This document shows, piece by piece, positions 1 to 6,889 of a stretch of DNA of 24,737 nucleotides. A program made the translations under genes and the position numbers. This stretch comes from JBBTXM01 sp038062255 (GTDB taxonomy: Bacteria > Patescibacteriota > Minisyncoccia > UBA11713 > 2-01-FULL-45-33): assembly GCA_038062255.1 (NCBI GenBank), contig JBBTXM010000003.1, positions 1 through 24,737 on the forward strand. The letters are read 5' to 3'. How positions within the stretch are numbered: position 1 is the first letter of the stretch; the number at the start of each line of letters is the position of its first letter. The notes under the pieces are model-generated. The model saw nothing but the letters and a program-made list of their open reading frames with translations, did no database searches and was not told the DNA's origin.

Positions 1-49
1 GGATTTTGTGCGGATAAACCAGATATACGGTTTTTTTGAAGGAAAACGG

Positions 50-232
50 ATGATAAAGGTTATTGTTGTTGTGGCTGACGGCCAAGGCTTTGAGGAGTTC
101 CATTCAGTTTTTAATATTTATTTTGATGAGCTTGCTATGTCTTCCAATGAAGATTTTATCAATATCGTCCGCAGGGCCCATGAAGCCGTTGATTCATTTT
201 TGAGAGCCAGAAAATTGAAAATCGCGGATTAA
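50..232 (+). CDS. Small protein of unknown function (60 aa)
   Basis: I do not recognise this protein. The ATG at 50 is preferred over an upstream in-frame GTG at 8 because AAGGA (39-43) lies six bases before it; the GTG has no visible ribosome binding site and its context may belong to sequence before the window. The product starts with a hydrophobic beta-strand-like stretch (MIKVIVVVAD), followed by acidic and aromatic residues and a basic C-terminal helix (residues about 35-58). No signal peptide or metal motif is visible. It ends 5 bases before a strong terminator, so it is the last gene of its transcript. The coding signal is short and could be chance, but start, stop and terminator are well arranged. 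Confidence 0.55.
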   Translation: MIKVIVVVADGQGFEEFHSVFNIYFDELAMSSNEDFINIVRRAHEAVDSFLRARKLKIAD

Positions 233-237
233 ATTAT

Positions 238-280
238 AACTCCTCTTCGACCACGGTCGCAGAGGAGTTTTGATTTTTTT
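238..280 (+). terminator. Rho-independent terminator after the small gene, just upstream of secD
   Basis: AACTCCTCT (238-246) pairs perfectly with AGAGGAGTT (261-269), and the loop holds a second short inverted repeat, CGACC/GGTCG. A T-rich run (268-280) follows. Only 15 bases separate its end from the GTG at 296 and 24 from the ATG at 305, so there is no room for a separate secD promoter downstream of it. Confidence 0.85.
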
Positions 281-304
281 GAGAGTTTTGGTAGAGTGAA
301 CTCG

Positions 305-1579
305 ATGAAAGTTCGCATTATGGCTCTGGCCATTTTAATAATCGGGATTTTGGCGGGTTATTTTGACTTGTTTGGAGCAACCCCTTTTCGCTTGGGGCTT
401 GATTTGCGGGGAGGAACGCATCTTGTTTACGAGGCCAATACTTCTTCCGTTGCGGGGGGAGAAAAGGAGGCGATGGACTCTTTGCGCGATGTCATTGAGC
501 GGAGAGTAAATTTATACGGAGTATCCGAGCCGGTTGTCCAAACCGAAAAATCCGGCAGCTCCCACCGCTTGGTGGTTGAACTTGCGGGAGTTTTTGACAT
601 AAAGGAAGCCATAAAGCTCATTGGCGAAACTCCTTTTTTGGAGTTTAAAGAATTGCCCAATTCCATCAAAAACGCAGCAACTCAGAGCGAAAATGTTTCT
701 TACGAAGATTTTGCGGCAACCAATCTTACTGGAAAATACGTGAAGCGCGCCAATGTCGTGTTTGGTCAAATAGGCGAGGCGCAGGTGTTATTGGAATTTA
801 CTCCGGAGGGGGCGGATATTTTTGAAAAAATTACCGAGAAAAATATTGGTTTTCCTCTTGCGGTGTTTTTGGATGGTTCAGTGATCAGCGCTCCTATAGT
901 ACAGCAGAAAATTTCTGGCGGAAGCGCGCAAATAACAGGCCAATTCACTTTGGCGGAAGCAAAAGAACTTGTGGGGCGTTTCAACGCCGGGGCTTTGCCT
1001 GTGCCGATTTCTCTAATTTCCCAACAGAGCGTTGGGGCATCGCTGGGCCAGGATTCTTTGGCGCGAAGTTTGACGGCGGGAATCTGGGGAACATTGGCGG
1101 TTGCGATTTTTATGCTCTTTTGGTACAGATTGCCGGGAATTGTTTCTGTGCTGGCTCTAGGAGTTTACGCGGCAATTACTTTGTTTTTGTTTAAAACTAT
1201 TCCTGTAACTCTTTCTTCCGCCGGAATCGCTGGTTTTATACTATCGATAGGTATGGCAATAGACGCCAATATTTTGATATTTGAAAGAATGAAGGAGGAG
1301 CTAAGAGAAGGCAAAGATTTGGACGTCGCTTTGTTTGAGGGTTTCCGCAGGGCGTGGACATCGATTCGCGATTCAAATGTTTCGAGCTTGATTACGGCGC
1401 TTATTCTTTATTGGTTTGGCACAAGCTTGGTTAAGGGGTTTGCTTTGACCCTTGGAATTGGAGTTTTGGTCAGTATGTTCAGCGCAATCACGGCTTCTAG
1501 ATTGCTTTTGAAATCCTTGCCTCATTTTGCGTCCGAAAAATTAACAAAATTTCTTTACGGCGCCGGGTTTAGCAAATAA
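305..1579 (+). CDS. secD: Protein translocase subunit SecD
   Basis: SecD is the membrane subunit that helps SecYEG complete protein export using the proton gradient. The protein shows an N-terminal membrane helix (residues 5-20), the D1 motif LGLDLRGGTH (about 30-39), a compact periplasmic P1 region, the D4 region ending in LPVPISLI, and five C-terminal helices carrying SIGMAIDANILIFERMKEE (about 313-331) and the glycine-rich last helices. At 424 residues it is shorter than E. coli SecD (615), mainly in P1, which is usual outside Proteobacteria. ATG at 305 is chosen because the helix follows directly; an in-frame GTG at 296 is an alternative, and neither has a strong ribosome binding site. 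No secF follows: a terminator and a reverse-strand gene come next. Confidence 0.95.
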   Translation: MKVRIMALAILIIGILAGYFDLFGATPFRLGLDLRGGTHLVYEANTSSVAGGEKEAMDSLRDVIERRVNLYGVSEPVVQTEKSGSSHRLVVELAGVFDIKEAIKLIGETPFLEFKELPNSIKNAATQSENVSYEDFAATNLTGKYVKRANVVFGQIGEAQVLLEFTPEGADIFEKITEKNIGFPLAVFLDGSVISAPIVQQKISGGSAQITGQFTLAEAKELVGRFNAGALPVPISLISQQSVGASLGQDSLARSLTAGIWGTLAVAIFMLFWYRLPGIVSVLALGVYAAITLFLFKTIPVTLSSAGIAGFILSIGMAIDANILIFERMKEELREGKDLDVALFEGFRRAWTSIRDSNVSSLITALILYWFGTSLVKGFALTLGIGVLVSMFSAITASRLLLKSLPHFASEKLTKFLYGAGFSK

Positions 1580-1602
1580 AAATAAAATTTATCTAAATTT
1601 AA

Positions 1603-1655
1603 TTTACTAACTTTCTTCGAACGGTCGTCTAAAGAAAGTTAGTAAACAAATTTTT
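1603..1655 (+). terminator. Strong terminator downstream of secD, probably bidirectional
   Basis: A perfect 15-bp stem is formed by TTTACTAACTTTCTT (1603-1617) and AAGAAAGTTAGTAAA (1632-1646), with a 14-base loop. It is followed by CAAATTTTT. The flanking A/T runs on both sides suggest it can stop transcription from either direction, between secD and the converging reverse-strand gene. Its loop resembles the loop of the hairpin at 238-280. Confidence 0.85.
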
Positions 1656-1680
1656 AAAAAACAAAAACCGCCTATGCGGT
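1651..1680 (-). terminator. Terminator overlapping the stop codon of the reverse-strand membrane gene
   Basis: Read on the minus strand, ACCGC (1680-1676), ATAG, GCGGT (1671-1667) forms a short GC stem, followed by TTTTGTTTTTT. The TAG stop codon of the gene lies in the hairpin loop. The stem is only 5 bp, but the T-run is good. Confidence 0.7.
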
Positions 1681-2166
1681 GGCTTGGAGATTCACTACTC
1701 TTGTTCTTATTTTTTCAAAACACATTGGCATATGATAGCAGAGATTTAGAATGCTTGCTCCCAAGGTCCAAATAACCATACTCATTACTACCCAAAATGC
1801 TGTTGCGTTTTCAAAGTTTACTCTCCCGACACGCATGAGCCCGATATACAACACAACACTGCTTGTGATAATCCATCCCAAATCCACAGCGCTCCCAATA
1901 TAGTGAGTAAATTTATTCAATCCGTAATTTATTTGCGCAATGACTACAAGCACATCGGCTATGAACATGACGGAGAACAAAACAATAAGCGATGTTTGTA
2001 CATGTTGTAAATCTGCTGGAGGCTGAGTTGTGATTACGACGTAAATAAAAATGCCCTGCAAAAGCCACCTTAATCCAATACCGCACTCTACCAATATCCA
2101 TGTGGCTACGGCTACCATGCTTGGGCCATTTGATCCAATAAAAAAATTATCGATCAGTTTTTTCAT
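1672..2166 (-). CDS. Four-helix integral membrane protein, unknown function (164 aa)
   Basis: I do not recognise the family. Four hydrophobic segments are visible at about residues 17-45, 60-83, 91-110 and 121-143, joined by short loops, with a polar stretch between helices 1 and 2 and a basic C-terminal tail (EKIRTRVV). There is no signal peptide beyond the first helix and no catalytic motif. ATG at 2166 is chosen because GAGG lies five bases before it; the GTG at 2169 would be too close to that site. The gene stands alone on the reverse strand, with a consensus-like promoter (2194-2222) and its own terminator overlapping the stop codon. Such self-contained units occur elsewhere in the window (14819-15617, 18818-19542), which suggests an independent role from the glycan genes. 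Confidence 0.8.
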   Translation of the reverse strand: MKKLIDNFFIGSNGPSMVAVATWILVECGIGLRWLLQGIFIYVVITTQPPADLQHVQTSLIVLFSVMFIADVLVVIAQINYGLNKFTHYIGSAVDLGWIITSSVVLYIGLMRVGRVNFENATAFWVVMSMVIWTLGASILNLCYHMPMCFEKIRTRVVNLQATA

Positions 2167-2193
2167 CACTGCCTCGCTTTCAAATCCTTCTCT

Positions 2194-2222
2194 AGGTTAG
2201 CAACAACTCTAAGCTTTGTCAA
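2194..2222 (-). promoter_or_regulatory. Sigma70-type promoter for the reverse-strand membrane gene
   Basis: On the minus strand a perfect -35 box TTGACA (2222-2217) is followed after 17 bases by TAACCT (2199-2194), a moderate -10 box. The start codon is 27 bases further on and is preceded by a GAGG ribosome binding site. Confidence 0.7.
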
Positions 2223-2223
2223 C

Positions 2224-2258
2224 TTCAAGTTTCGAGGCAATTGCGCTATTTTTAAATA
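2224..2258 (+). promoter_or_regulatory. Probable leaderless promoter of the lamin-tail gene
   Basis: TATTTT (2247-2252) lies six bases before the ATG at 2259, so a start site 6-8 bases downstream would fall at the start codon itself. A weak -35-like TTCAAG sits 17 bases upstream (2224-2229). No ribosome binding site is visible. It is divergent from, and partly overlaps, the promoter region of the reverse-strand gene. Confidence 0.45.
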
Positions 2259-3698
2259 ATGAAATTTCTGTTTTTGATTTTAATTGCATTTGTGTTTGCT
2301 TTTCCAGCTTATGCCAGTATTGTTATTTCGGAAATTATGTACGACGTTGAAGGGTCGGACACGGGGAGAGAATGGGTGGAAATTCAAAATATCGGCGCAG
2401 ATGCAGACCTCACGGGTTGGAAACTTTTTGAAAGCGGAGTAAACCACGGGCTTGTTTTGGCGAAAGGGAATATTTTGCTTCCGCAAAACGGATTTGCGAT
2501 TATCGCAGACAATATCGATAAATTTTTGCTGGATTGGCCGGATTTTTCTGGGACTATCTTTGATAGTTCCTTTTCTCTTTCCAATTCCGGCGAAACCGTT
2601 ATTTTGCGCGATGCCGGCTTGGGAGATAGCGACACGGTGGTTTACTCGTCGGATTTCGGAGCCAATGGCGATGGCAATTCTTTGCAGAAAGTTGGTAATT
2701 CTTGGGTATCTAATTCTCCAACACTGGGAGCTGGCGTTGAAAGTGAGAATAATTCACCCTCTCCTTCAGAAGGAGGAGGGATTGAGGGGGGAGGTAGTGA
2801 AGAGTTGGGTGGAGGGGGTAGTATTCCAGAACCAAAATCTTCTCCGTTCCAGGCTTTTGCGGGTAAAGACCGCTTTGCGCTAGCGGGAGCGGAAGTATAT
2901 TTTGACGGGCATGCAGACGGCATAAGCGAAGACTTAATTTCCAAAGCCAGATTTTTGTGGAATTTTGGGGACGGGGCAATCGGCGAAGGAAAGAACATAA
3001 AACACATATTCCAGTATCCGGGAAATTACATAGTTAATTTAAATGTTTCGTTCGGCGCTTTTTCAAGCTCTGATTCTGCGAAAGTCGCTGTGTCGCCGGC
3101 TGGAATTTCGATTTCTGAAATAAAGCCAGGGACTTTTTTGGAAATAGAAAACAGCGCGGGGAAAATTTCCGATGTTTCTGGTTTTGGGATTCAAATAAAC
3201 GATTCCAAAATTTTTAGTTTTCCAAAAGATTCCATGCTTTCGCATAATTCTTTCTTGGCGCTGGATGTTTCAGCCCTTGGTTTTGAAATTCCCAGCGCAG
3301 GAGAAGTTAAAATTTTATACCCCAACGGAAAGATTTTGTTTTCTTCAAAATACCAGTCTGGAGTTTTAAGCCAAAATGAAAGTTTGAATTTTGACGGAAA
3401 ATTGTGGCAAAAAGGAGCATCAACTCCGGGAGAGAAAAATACCCCCTCCATTCCTCCGACAAAACAAGTCGGAGGAAGTGCTCCCCCTTATAAAGGGGGA
3501 GAAACAAAAGAGTTTCCCCTCCTTAATAAGGAGGGGTATGGGGAGGTCAGAGGCGAAGCCTCCGCTATAAATTCCATTCAAAATAATTCTTTTTGGTCCG
3601 AAATCAAATGGCTGATTTTCGGCCTCGGCGGAGGTGTTTTACTCGGGTTTTTGTACTTTTTTTTTAAACGACACCTTAAGCCAGTTTCAGCGTTATAA
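2259..3698 (+). CDS. Secreted lamin-tail and PKD domain protein with C-terminal membrane anchor
   Basis: A signal peptide is clear (residues 1-19, hydrophobic core then AYA). A lamin-tail domain follows (about 20-140; IVISEIMYD, EWVEIQNIG, DLTGWKL). A linker rich in Gly/Pro/Glu comes next, then a PKD-like domain (about 199-280, with WNFGDG at 234 and the YPGNYIVNLNV strand), a second degenerate lamin-tail-like region (about 283-392), another linker, and one membrane helix (about 451-468) followed by a basic tail. In other bacteria such proteins are extracellular adhesion or matrix-like proteins; the function here is inferred only from the domains. Both linkers are made largely of palindromic repeat DNA (2753-2820 and 3437-3565). 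The TAA stop overlaps the TATAAT box of the next gene. Confidence 0.85.
   Translation: MKFLFLILIAFVFAFPAYASIVISEIMYDVEGSDTGREWVEIQNIGADADLTGWKLFESGVNHGLVLAKGNILLPQNGFAIIADNIDKFLLDWPDFSGTIFDSSFSLSNSGETVILRDAGLGDSDTVVYSSDFGANGDGNSLQKVGNSWVSNSPTLGAGVESENNSPSPSEGGGIEGGGSEELGGGGSIPEPKSSPFQAFAGKDRFALAGAEVYFDGHADGISEDLISKARFLWNFGDGAIGEGKNIKHIFQYPGNYIVNLNVSFGAFSSSDSAKVAVSPAGISISEIKPGTFLEIENSAGKISDVSGFGIQINDSKIFSFPKDSMLSHNSFLALDVSALGFEIPSAGEVKILYPNGKILFSSKYQSGVLSQNESLNFDGKLWQKGASTPGEKNTPSIPPTKQVGGSAPPYKGGETKEFPLLNKEGYGEVRGEASAINSIQNNSFWSEIKWLIFGLGGGVLLGFLYFFFKRHLKPVSAL
2753..2820. repeat. In-frame palindromic element in the first linker of the lamin-tail gene
   Basis: CTCCTTC (2761-2767) pairs with GAAGGAG (2769-2775), extended by CCCT/AGGG across a bulged G, and flanked by TTCAC (2753-2757) and GTGAA (2797-2801). 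A G-rich arm follows. The order and sequence of the arms resemble the reverse complement of part of the cloverleaf at 7591-7671, so both may belong to one family. It encodes Ser/Pro/Gly/Glu-rich linker. Confidence 0.6.
3437..3565. repeat. Cluster of perfect palindromes in the second linker of the lamin-tail gene
   Basis: Four hairpins are packed in about 130 bases: TTCCTCCGAC/GTCGGAGGAA (3451-3460 and 3468-3477); CTCCCCCTT/AAGGGGGAG (3481-3489 and 3493-3501); CCCCTCCTTA/TAAGGAGGGG (3516-3525 and 3527-3536); and GAGGC/GCCTC around 3550-3562. All are read through in frame. The encoded PPYKGG and LLNKEGYGEV peptides are typical of translated intergenic repeat DNA in several bacterial genomes (from memory, not searched). 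Confidence 0.75.
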
Positions 3699-3707
3699 TA
3701 AGCATAA
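3694..3707 (+). promoter_or_regulatory. Perfect -10 box upstream of the first tandem glycosyltransferase
   Basis: TATAAT (3694-3699) overlaps the TAA of the upstream gene and lies eight bases before the ATG at 3708. No good -35 box is visible at 16-18 bases and there is no ribosome binding site, so a leaderless or near-leaderless transcript is likely. Confidence 0.4.
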
Positions 3708-5870
3708 ATGGACGAAAAAACGCAAAAACAGGCGGTTTTGGTCTTTTCTACTGCTTATTTTCCGTTTGTCGGGGGGGCGGAAGTGGCAATAAGGGAGGTA
3801 GCCAGAAGGCTTTCGCCAAAGTTCGACTTTTTCATAATAACTTCCCGATTCAAACGGAATTTGCCCAAAATCGAAAAAGTTAAGGAAGGCACTATTGTGC
3901 GTTTAGGTTTTGGCAACATTTTAGATAAATATTTTTTGCCGGTTCTGGGAGTTTTGTGGGCTCTAAGAAAAGAAGGAATGTTGTTCGGCCTCGATATTTC
4001 GGCAGGTTCTTTTGCGCCAGCTTTTTTGAAGTTTTTGTTTCCAAAACGCTTTTTTGTTTTGAATATCCAATACGGATACGGCGACGAAAGACTGGCCAAG
4101 GGAAGGGCGGGACTTATAGGAACGGCTTTTCGATTCATGCTTTCGCAGGCGGATGCGGTTGCGTCAATTTCCAACTATCTTTTGGACACCGCCAAAGATT
4201 ACGGATACAAAGGCCACTCGGCGATTATTCCCAACGGAATAGATTTAAAAAATTTTCAAATTTCAAATTTTCAAAAAAAGCAAAAAACTATCATTACAAC
4301 ATCTCGGCTTGTTATAAAAAACGGAGTAGATATTTTGATTGAAGCGATTGCGGTAGTTAAAGAAAAGGTTCCAGACATAAAATGCTTGATTTTGGGCGAG
4401 GGCCCAGAGGAAGCGTCATTGAAAAACTTGGCAACAGAGTTGAATATTTCTCAAAATATAAAATTTCTCGGCACAATCGGCCAAGAAAAAATACCCAGAT
4501 ACTTGGCGGAGTCCAACATTTTTGTCCGTCCTTCTCGATCTGAGGGTTTGGGTATTTCATTTCTTGAGGCTATCGCAGCCGGATTGCCGATTATTGCGCC
4601 GCCTGTTGGCGGAATTCCGGATATTATTGAAGATGGAAAGACTGGTTTGTTTTGCAATCCGGAAGACCCCAAAGATTTGGCGGAAAAAATCATGAATTTG
4701 CTGGAAAACGAGCCGTTGGCTAAATCCATTGTTGAAAACGGCCAGAAAATGATAAAAGAAAAATTTTTATGGGAAAAAATTTCCGAAAATTATGAAAACC
4801 TGTTCAATTTGAAAAACAGCAAGCGGGTTTTGATTTGTACCGGCATTTTTCCTCCGGACATTGGGGGGCCCGCAACGTACAGCAAGGTTTTGCTCGATGA
4901 GCTGCCGAAGCGCGGGATAAATGTAAATGTTTTAAGCTTCGGTTCTGTTCGGCATCTGCCAAACTTTATTCGCCACTTGGTTTATGGCTTGCGGATTTTA
5001 ACCTACGGCAGGAGTTCGGATATTATTTTCGCGCAGGATCCTTTTTCTGTTGGGTTTCCTGCCGCTGTGGCCACGTTTATTTTACGAAAAAAGTTTTTAC
5101 TTAAAGTTGTGGGCGACTACGCGTGGGAACAGCACCAGCAAAGAAGTGGATCGGTTTTTTTTACTCCTGATGACTTTCAAGTGAAAACATTTGATTTTTT
5201 TACTGAATTTCAAAGAAAAATTCAAAAATTTGTGGCCAAGCGGGCGAAGCTGATAATCACTCCAAGCGATTATCTCAAAAAAATCGTTGGAATGTGGGGT
5301 ATTAACAAAGATAAAATAAAAGTTATCTACAATTCTTTTGCCGCCCCGCGGGACGGGGCGAGCCTCGCCCTTAATGGGCGGGAACTAGCTAAAAAAGAAC
5401 TTGGGCTTTCCGGAAGCGTGTTGGTTTCTGCCGGAAGAAATGTTCCTTGGAAGGGCTTTCAAGCATTGAGGGATCTTATGCCGGAAGTAACGCGCCGATT
5501 TTCGGACGCAAAGCTGTTTGTTTTTCATAACGAACCAAGAGAAAATCTTTTTTTGTATCTCCGCGCGGCGGACGCTTTTGTGCTCAATACCGCTTACGAG
5601 GGTTTTTCGCATCAAATTTTGGAGGCGATGGCCTTGGGTGTTCCTGTAATTACAACCAACATCGGCGGCAATCCGGAGATTGTGCGAAACGGAGAGAACG
5701 GGTTTTTGGTAGCATACAACGACAAAGAAGCTTTCCGGGCCAAAATAACCGAAATTTTGGAAAATAAAAACTTGGCGGAAGATTTTTCCAAAAAAGCGCG
5801 AGTATCGGCTCAGCAATTTACAAAAGACCGCATGATTAATGGAATAGTTGATGTCATAAAAACCTTATGA
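3708..5870 (+). CDS. Tandem fusion of two GT4-family glycosyltransferases (720 aa)
   Basis: Two complete GT-B fold, GT4-family domains lie head to tail and would transfer sugars from nucleotide donors to a growing glycan. Domain 1 (about 1-370) has the N-terminal FPFVGGAE loop, PNGIDLKNF linker and the donor-site EX7E motif EGLGISFLE (279-287). Domain 2 (about 373-720) starts again with FPPDIGGPATYS and has EGFSHQILE (631-639). Each half is close to a full GT4 enzyme in size, so this is a fusion and not an internal repeat of one domain. A palindromic element (5341-5382) encodes an extra loop at about residues 545-560 of domain 2, and a heptamer repeat (4251-4278) encodes the interdomain linker of domain 1. 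The gene heads a run of overlapping glycosyltransferase genes. Donor and acceptor cannot be told from sequence. Confidence 0.9.
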   Translation: MDEKTQKQAVLVFSTAYFPFVGGAEVAIREVARRLSPKFDFFIITSRFKRNLPKIEKVKEGTIVRLGFGNILDKYFLPVLGVLWALRKEGMLFGLDISAGSFAPAFLKFLFPKRFFVLNIQYGYGDERLAKGRAGLIGTAFRFMLSQADAVASISNYLLDTAKDYGYKGHSAIIPNGIDLKNFQISNFQKKQKTIITTSRLVIKNGVDILIEAIAVVKEKVPDIKCLILGEGPEEASLKNLATELNISQNIKFLGTIGQEKIPRYLAESNIFVRPSRSEGLGISFLEAIAAGLPIIAPPVGGIPDIIEDGKTGLFCNPEDPKDLAEKIMNLLENEPLAKSIVENGQKMIKEKFLWEKISENYENLFNLKNSKRVLICTGIFPPDIGGPATYSKVLLDELPKRGINVNVLSFGSVRHLPNFIRHLVYGLRILTYGRSSDIIFAQDPFSVGFPAAVATFILRKKFLLKVVGDYAWEQHQQRSGSVFFTPDDFQVKTFDFFTEFQRKIQKFVAKRAKLIITPSDYLKKIVGMWGINKDKIKVIYNSFAAPRDGASLALNGRELAKKELGLSGSVLVSAGRNVPWKGFQALRDLMPEVTRRFSDAKLFVFHNEPRENLFLYLRAADAFVLNTAYEGFSHQILEAMALGVPVITTNIGGNPEIVRNGENGFLVAYNDKEAFRAKITEILENKNLAEDFSKKARVSAQQFTKDRMINGIVDVIKTL
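4251..4278 (+). repeat. Seven-base tandem repeat in a glycosyltransferase gene
   Basis: AATTTTC, AAATTTC, AAATTTT, CAAAAAA follow one another with a strict seven-base period. Three units equal 21 bases, so the frame is kept, giving NFQISNFQ in the linker between the two Rossmann halves of domain 1. Confidence 0.5.
5341..5382. repeat. GC-rich double hairpin inside the second GT4 domain
   Basis: CGCCCCG/CGGGGCG (5342-5348 and 5354-5360) and CTCGCCC/GGGCGGG (5364-5370 and 5376-5382, one T-G pair) form two adjacent hairpins, far richer in GC than the surrounding gene. They are read in frame as PRDGASLALNG between YNSF and the KKELGL helix, where GT4 proteins usually have a short loop. Confidence 0.6.
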
Positions 5871-6889
5871 GAGTCCTAATGCTAAGTGGAGACGCTTCTG
5901 TTCTAAACCAAAATTCTCCAGCCGGGCAAAGAACCGAAGAATACAGAAAAATCTGCGGGGAACTTGAGGTTTTGTTGTGCCAAAGAAGTGTTTCGAGTTT
6001 CGTTTCTGGCTTTTGGCGCGGATACAAACTAATGCGCCAAAAAAGGTTTGATGTTGTTACAGCTCAAAGCCCGGAACACTGGTTTTTGGCATGGAGCCTT
6101 TCAAAAATATTCGGTACGCCGTGGCAAATGCAGATCCACACGGATATTTTTAGCCGGCACTTTGCGAAAGAATCATGGAAAAACAAAATCCGCGTAAATT
6201 TGGCAAAATTTTTAGCCACGCGCGCCAACGGCATACGCGTTGTTTCGGAAAGGATAAAGAATTCGCTGACTTCAAACTTGTCTATTCCAGAGTCCAAAAT
6301 TCAGACCTCGCCGATATTTGTGGATATTGAAAAAATAAAAAATTCTCCGGCTAGAACGGATCTTCGCCAAAAATACCCGGGAAAATTTATTGTTCTAATG
6401 GCCTCCAGGCTTTCGCGGGAGAAAAGTATTGGTTTTGCGGTTGATGTTTTGTCTTCTCTAATTCGCGCGAATAGGCGAATAGTTTTGGTTATTGCAGGAG
6501 AAGGTTCTGAACGAAAAAATCTAGAATTAAGAATTGTGAATTATGGATTAGGAGATAATATAGTAATTGAAAACTGGAACAATGATTTAATTTCATACTA
6601 CAAATCCTGCGATCTGTTTTTGCTTACATCCAACTACGAGGGCTATGGCTTGGCTTTGCTTGAGGCTGCGGCAAGCGGTGCCAAAATCATATCAAGCGAT
6701 GTGGGAATTGCTCCGGAGTTGTTAGATAGGGAAAATATTTTCCGCGTTGGCGACAAAAACGACTTAACTTTAAAGCTTGAGCTGGCAATTGATGGGAAAA
6801 TAAGCCAACCTAAACCAATCCTACCTCAAACCAAAGAAAACTATTTGCGATTATATAAAGAATATCTTGAACGATGTCTAAAAAAGTAA
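5867..6889 (+). CDS. GT4-family glycosyltransferase (340 aa)
   Basis: A single GT-B fold enzyme. The N-terminal half starts with MRVLMLSGD and a PAGQRTEEY acceptor loop; the C-terminal half has the VLMASRLSREKS strand (the RL.REK donor motif), the AGEGSERKNLE region, and the EX7E motif EGYGLALLE (258-266) followed by AAASGAKIISSDVGIAPEL. The start overlaps the previous stop as ATGA, implying translational coupling; the 3' end overlaps the next gene by 16 bases. A seven-base repeat at 6524-6551 encodes part of the helix after the GEG motif. It probably acts on the inner face of the membrane on a lipid-linked glycan (inference). Sugar specificity is unknown. Confidence 0.9.
   Translation: MRVLMLSGDASVLNQNSPAGQRTEEYRKICGELEVLLCQRSVSSFVSGFWRGYKLMRQKRFDVVTAQSPEHWFLAWSLSKIFGTPWQMQIHTDIFSRHFAKESWKNKIRVNLAKFLATRANGIRVVSERIKNSLTSNLSIPESKIQTSPIFVDIEKIKNSPARTDLRQKYPGKFIVLMASRLSREKSIGFAVDVLSSLIRANRRIVLVIAGEGSERKNLELRIVNYGLGDNIVIENWNNDLISYYKSCDLFLLTSNYEGYGLALLEAAASGAKIISSDVGIAPELLDRENIFRVGDKNDLTLKLELAIDGKISQPKPILPQTKENYLRLYKEYLERCLKK
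6524..6551 (+). repeat. Seven-base tandem repeat in a glycosyltransferase gene
   Basis: GAATTAA, GAATTGT, GAATTAT, GGATTAG: four imperfect copies with exact seven-base spacing. It encodes ELRIVNYGLG, which fits the usual helix at this place, so the repeat has been absorbed without changing length. Confidence 0.5.

Noticed and set aside
8..49. Longer version of the first small gene from a GTG at 8
   Set aside because: No ribosome binding site near the window edge, while the ATG at 50 has AAGGA six bases upstream.
2642..3007. Reverse-strand frame rich in Pro/Ser opposite the lamin-tail gene
   Set aside because: It is the antisense of the Gly/Glu-rich linker and PKD region; the forward frame has a signal peptide, recognisable domains and an anchor.
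3451..3536. Row of repeated palindromes that could suggest a CRISPR-like array
   Set aside because: The hairpins differ from one another, are not direct repeats with spacers, and lie inside an open coding frame with no cas genes nearby.
5867..5870. Idea that TGA might encode glycine, as in Gracilibacteria and Absconditabacteria
   Set aside because: TGA ends many genes exactly at overlapping starts (5867, 9138, 16871, 21999, 23348) and no in-frame TGA is found in conserved domains.
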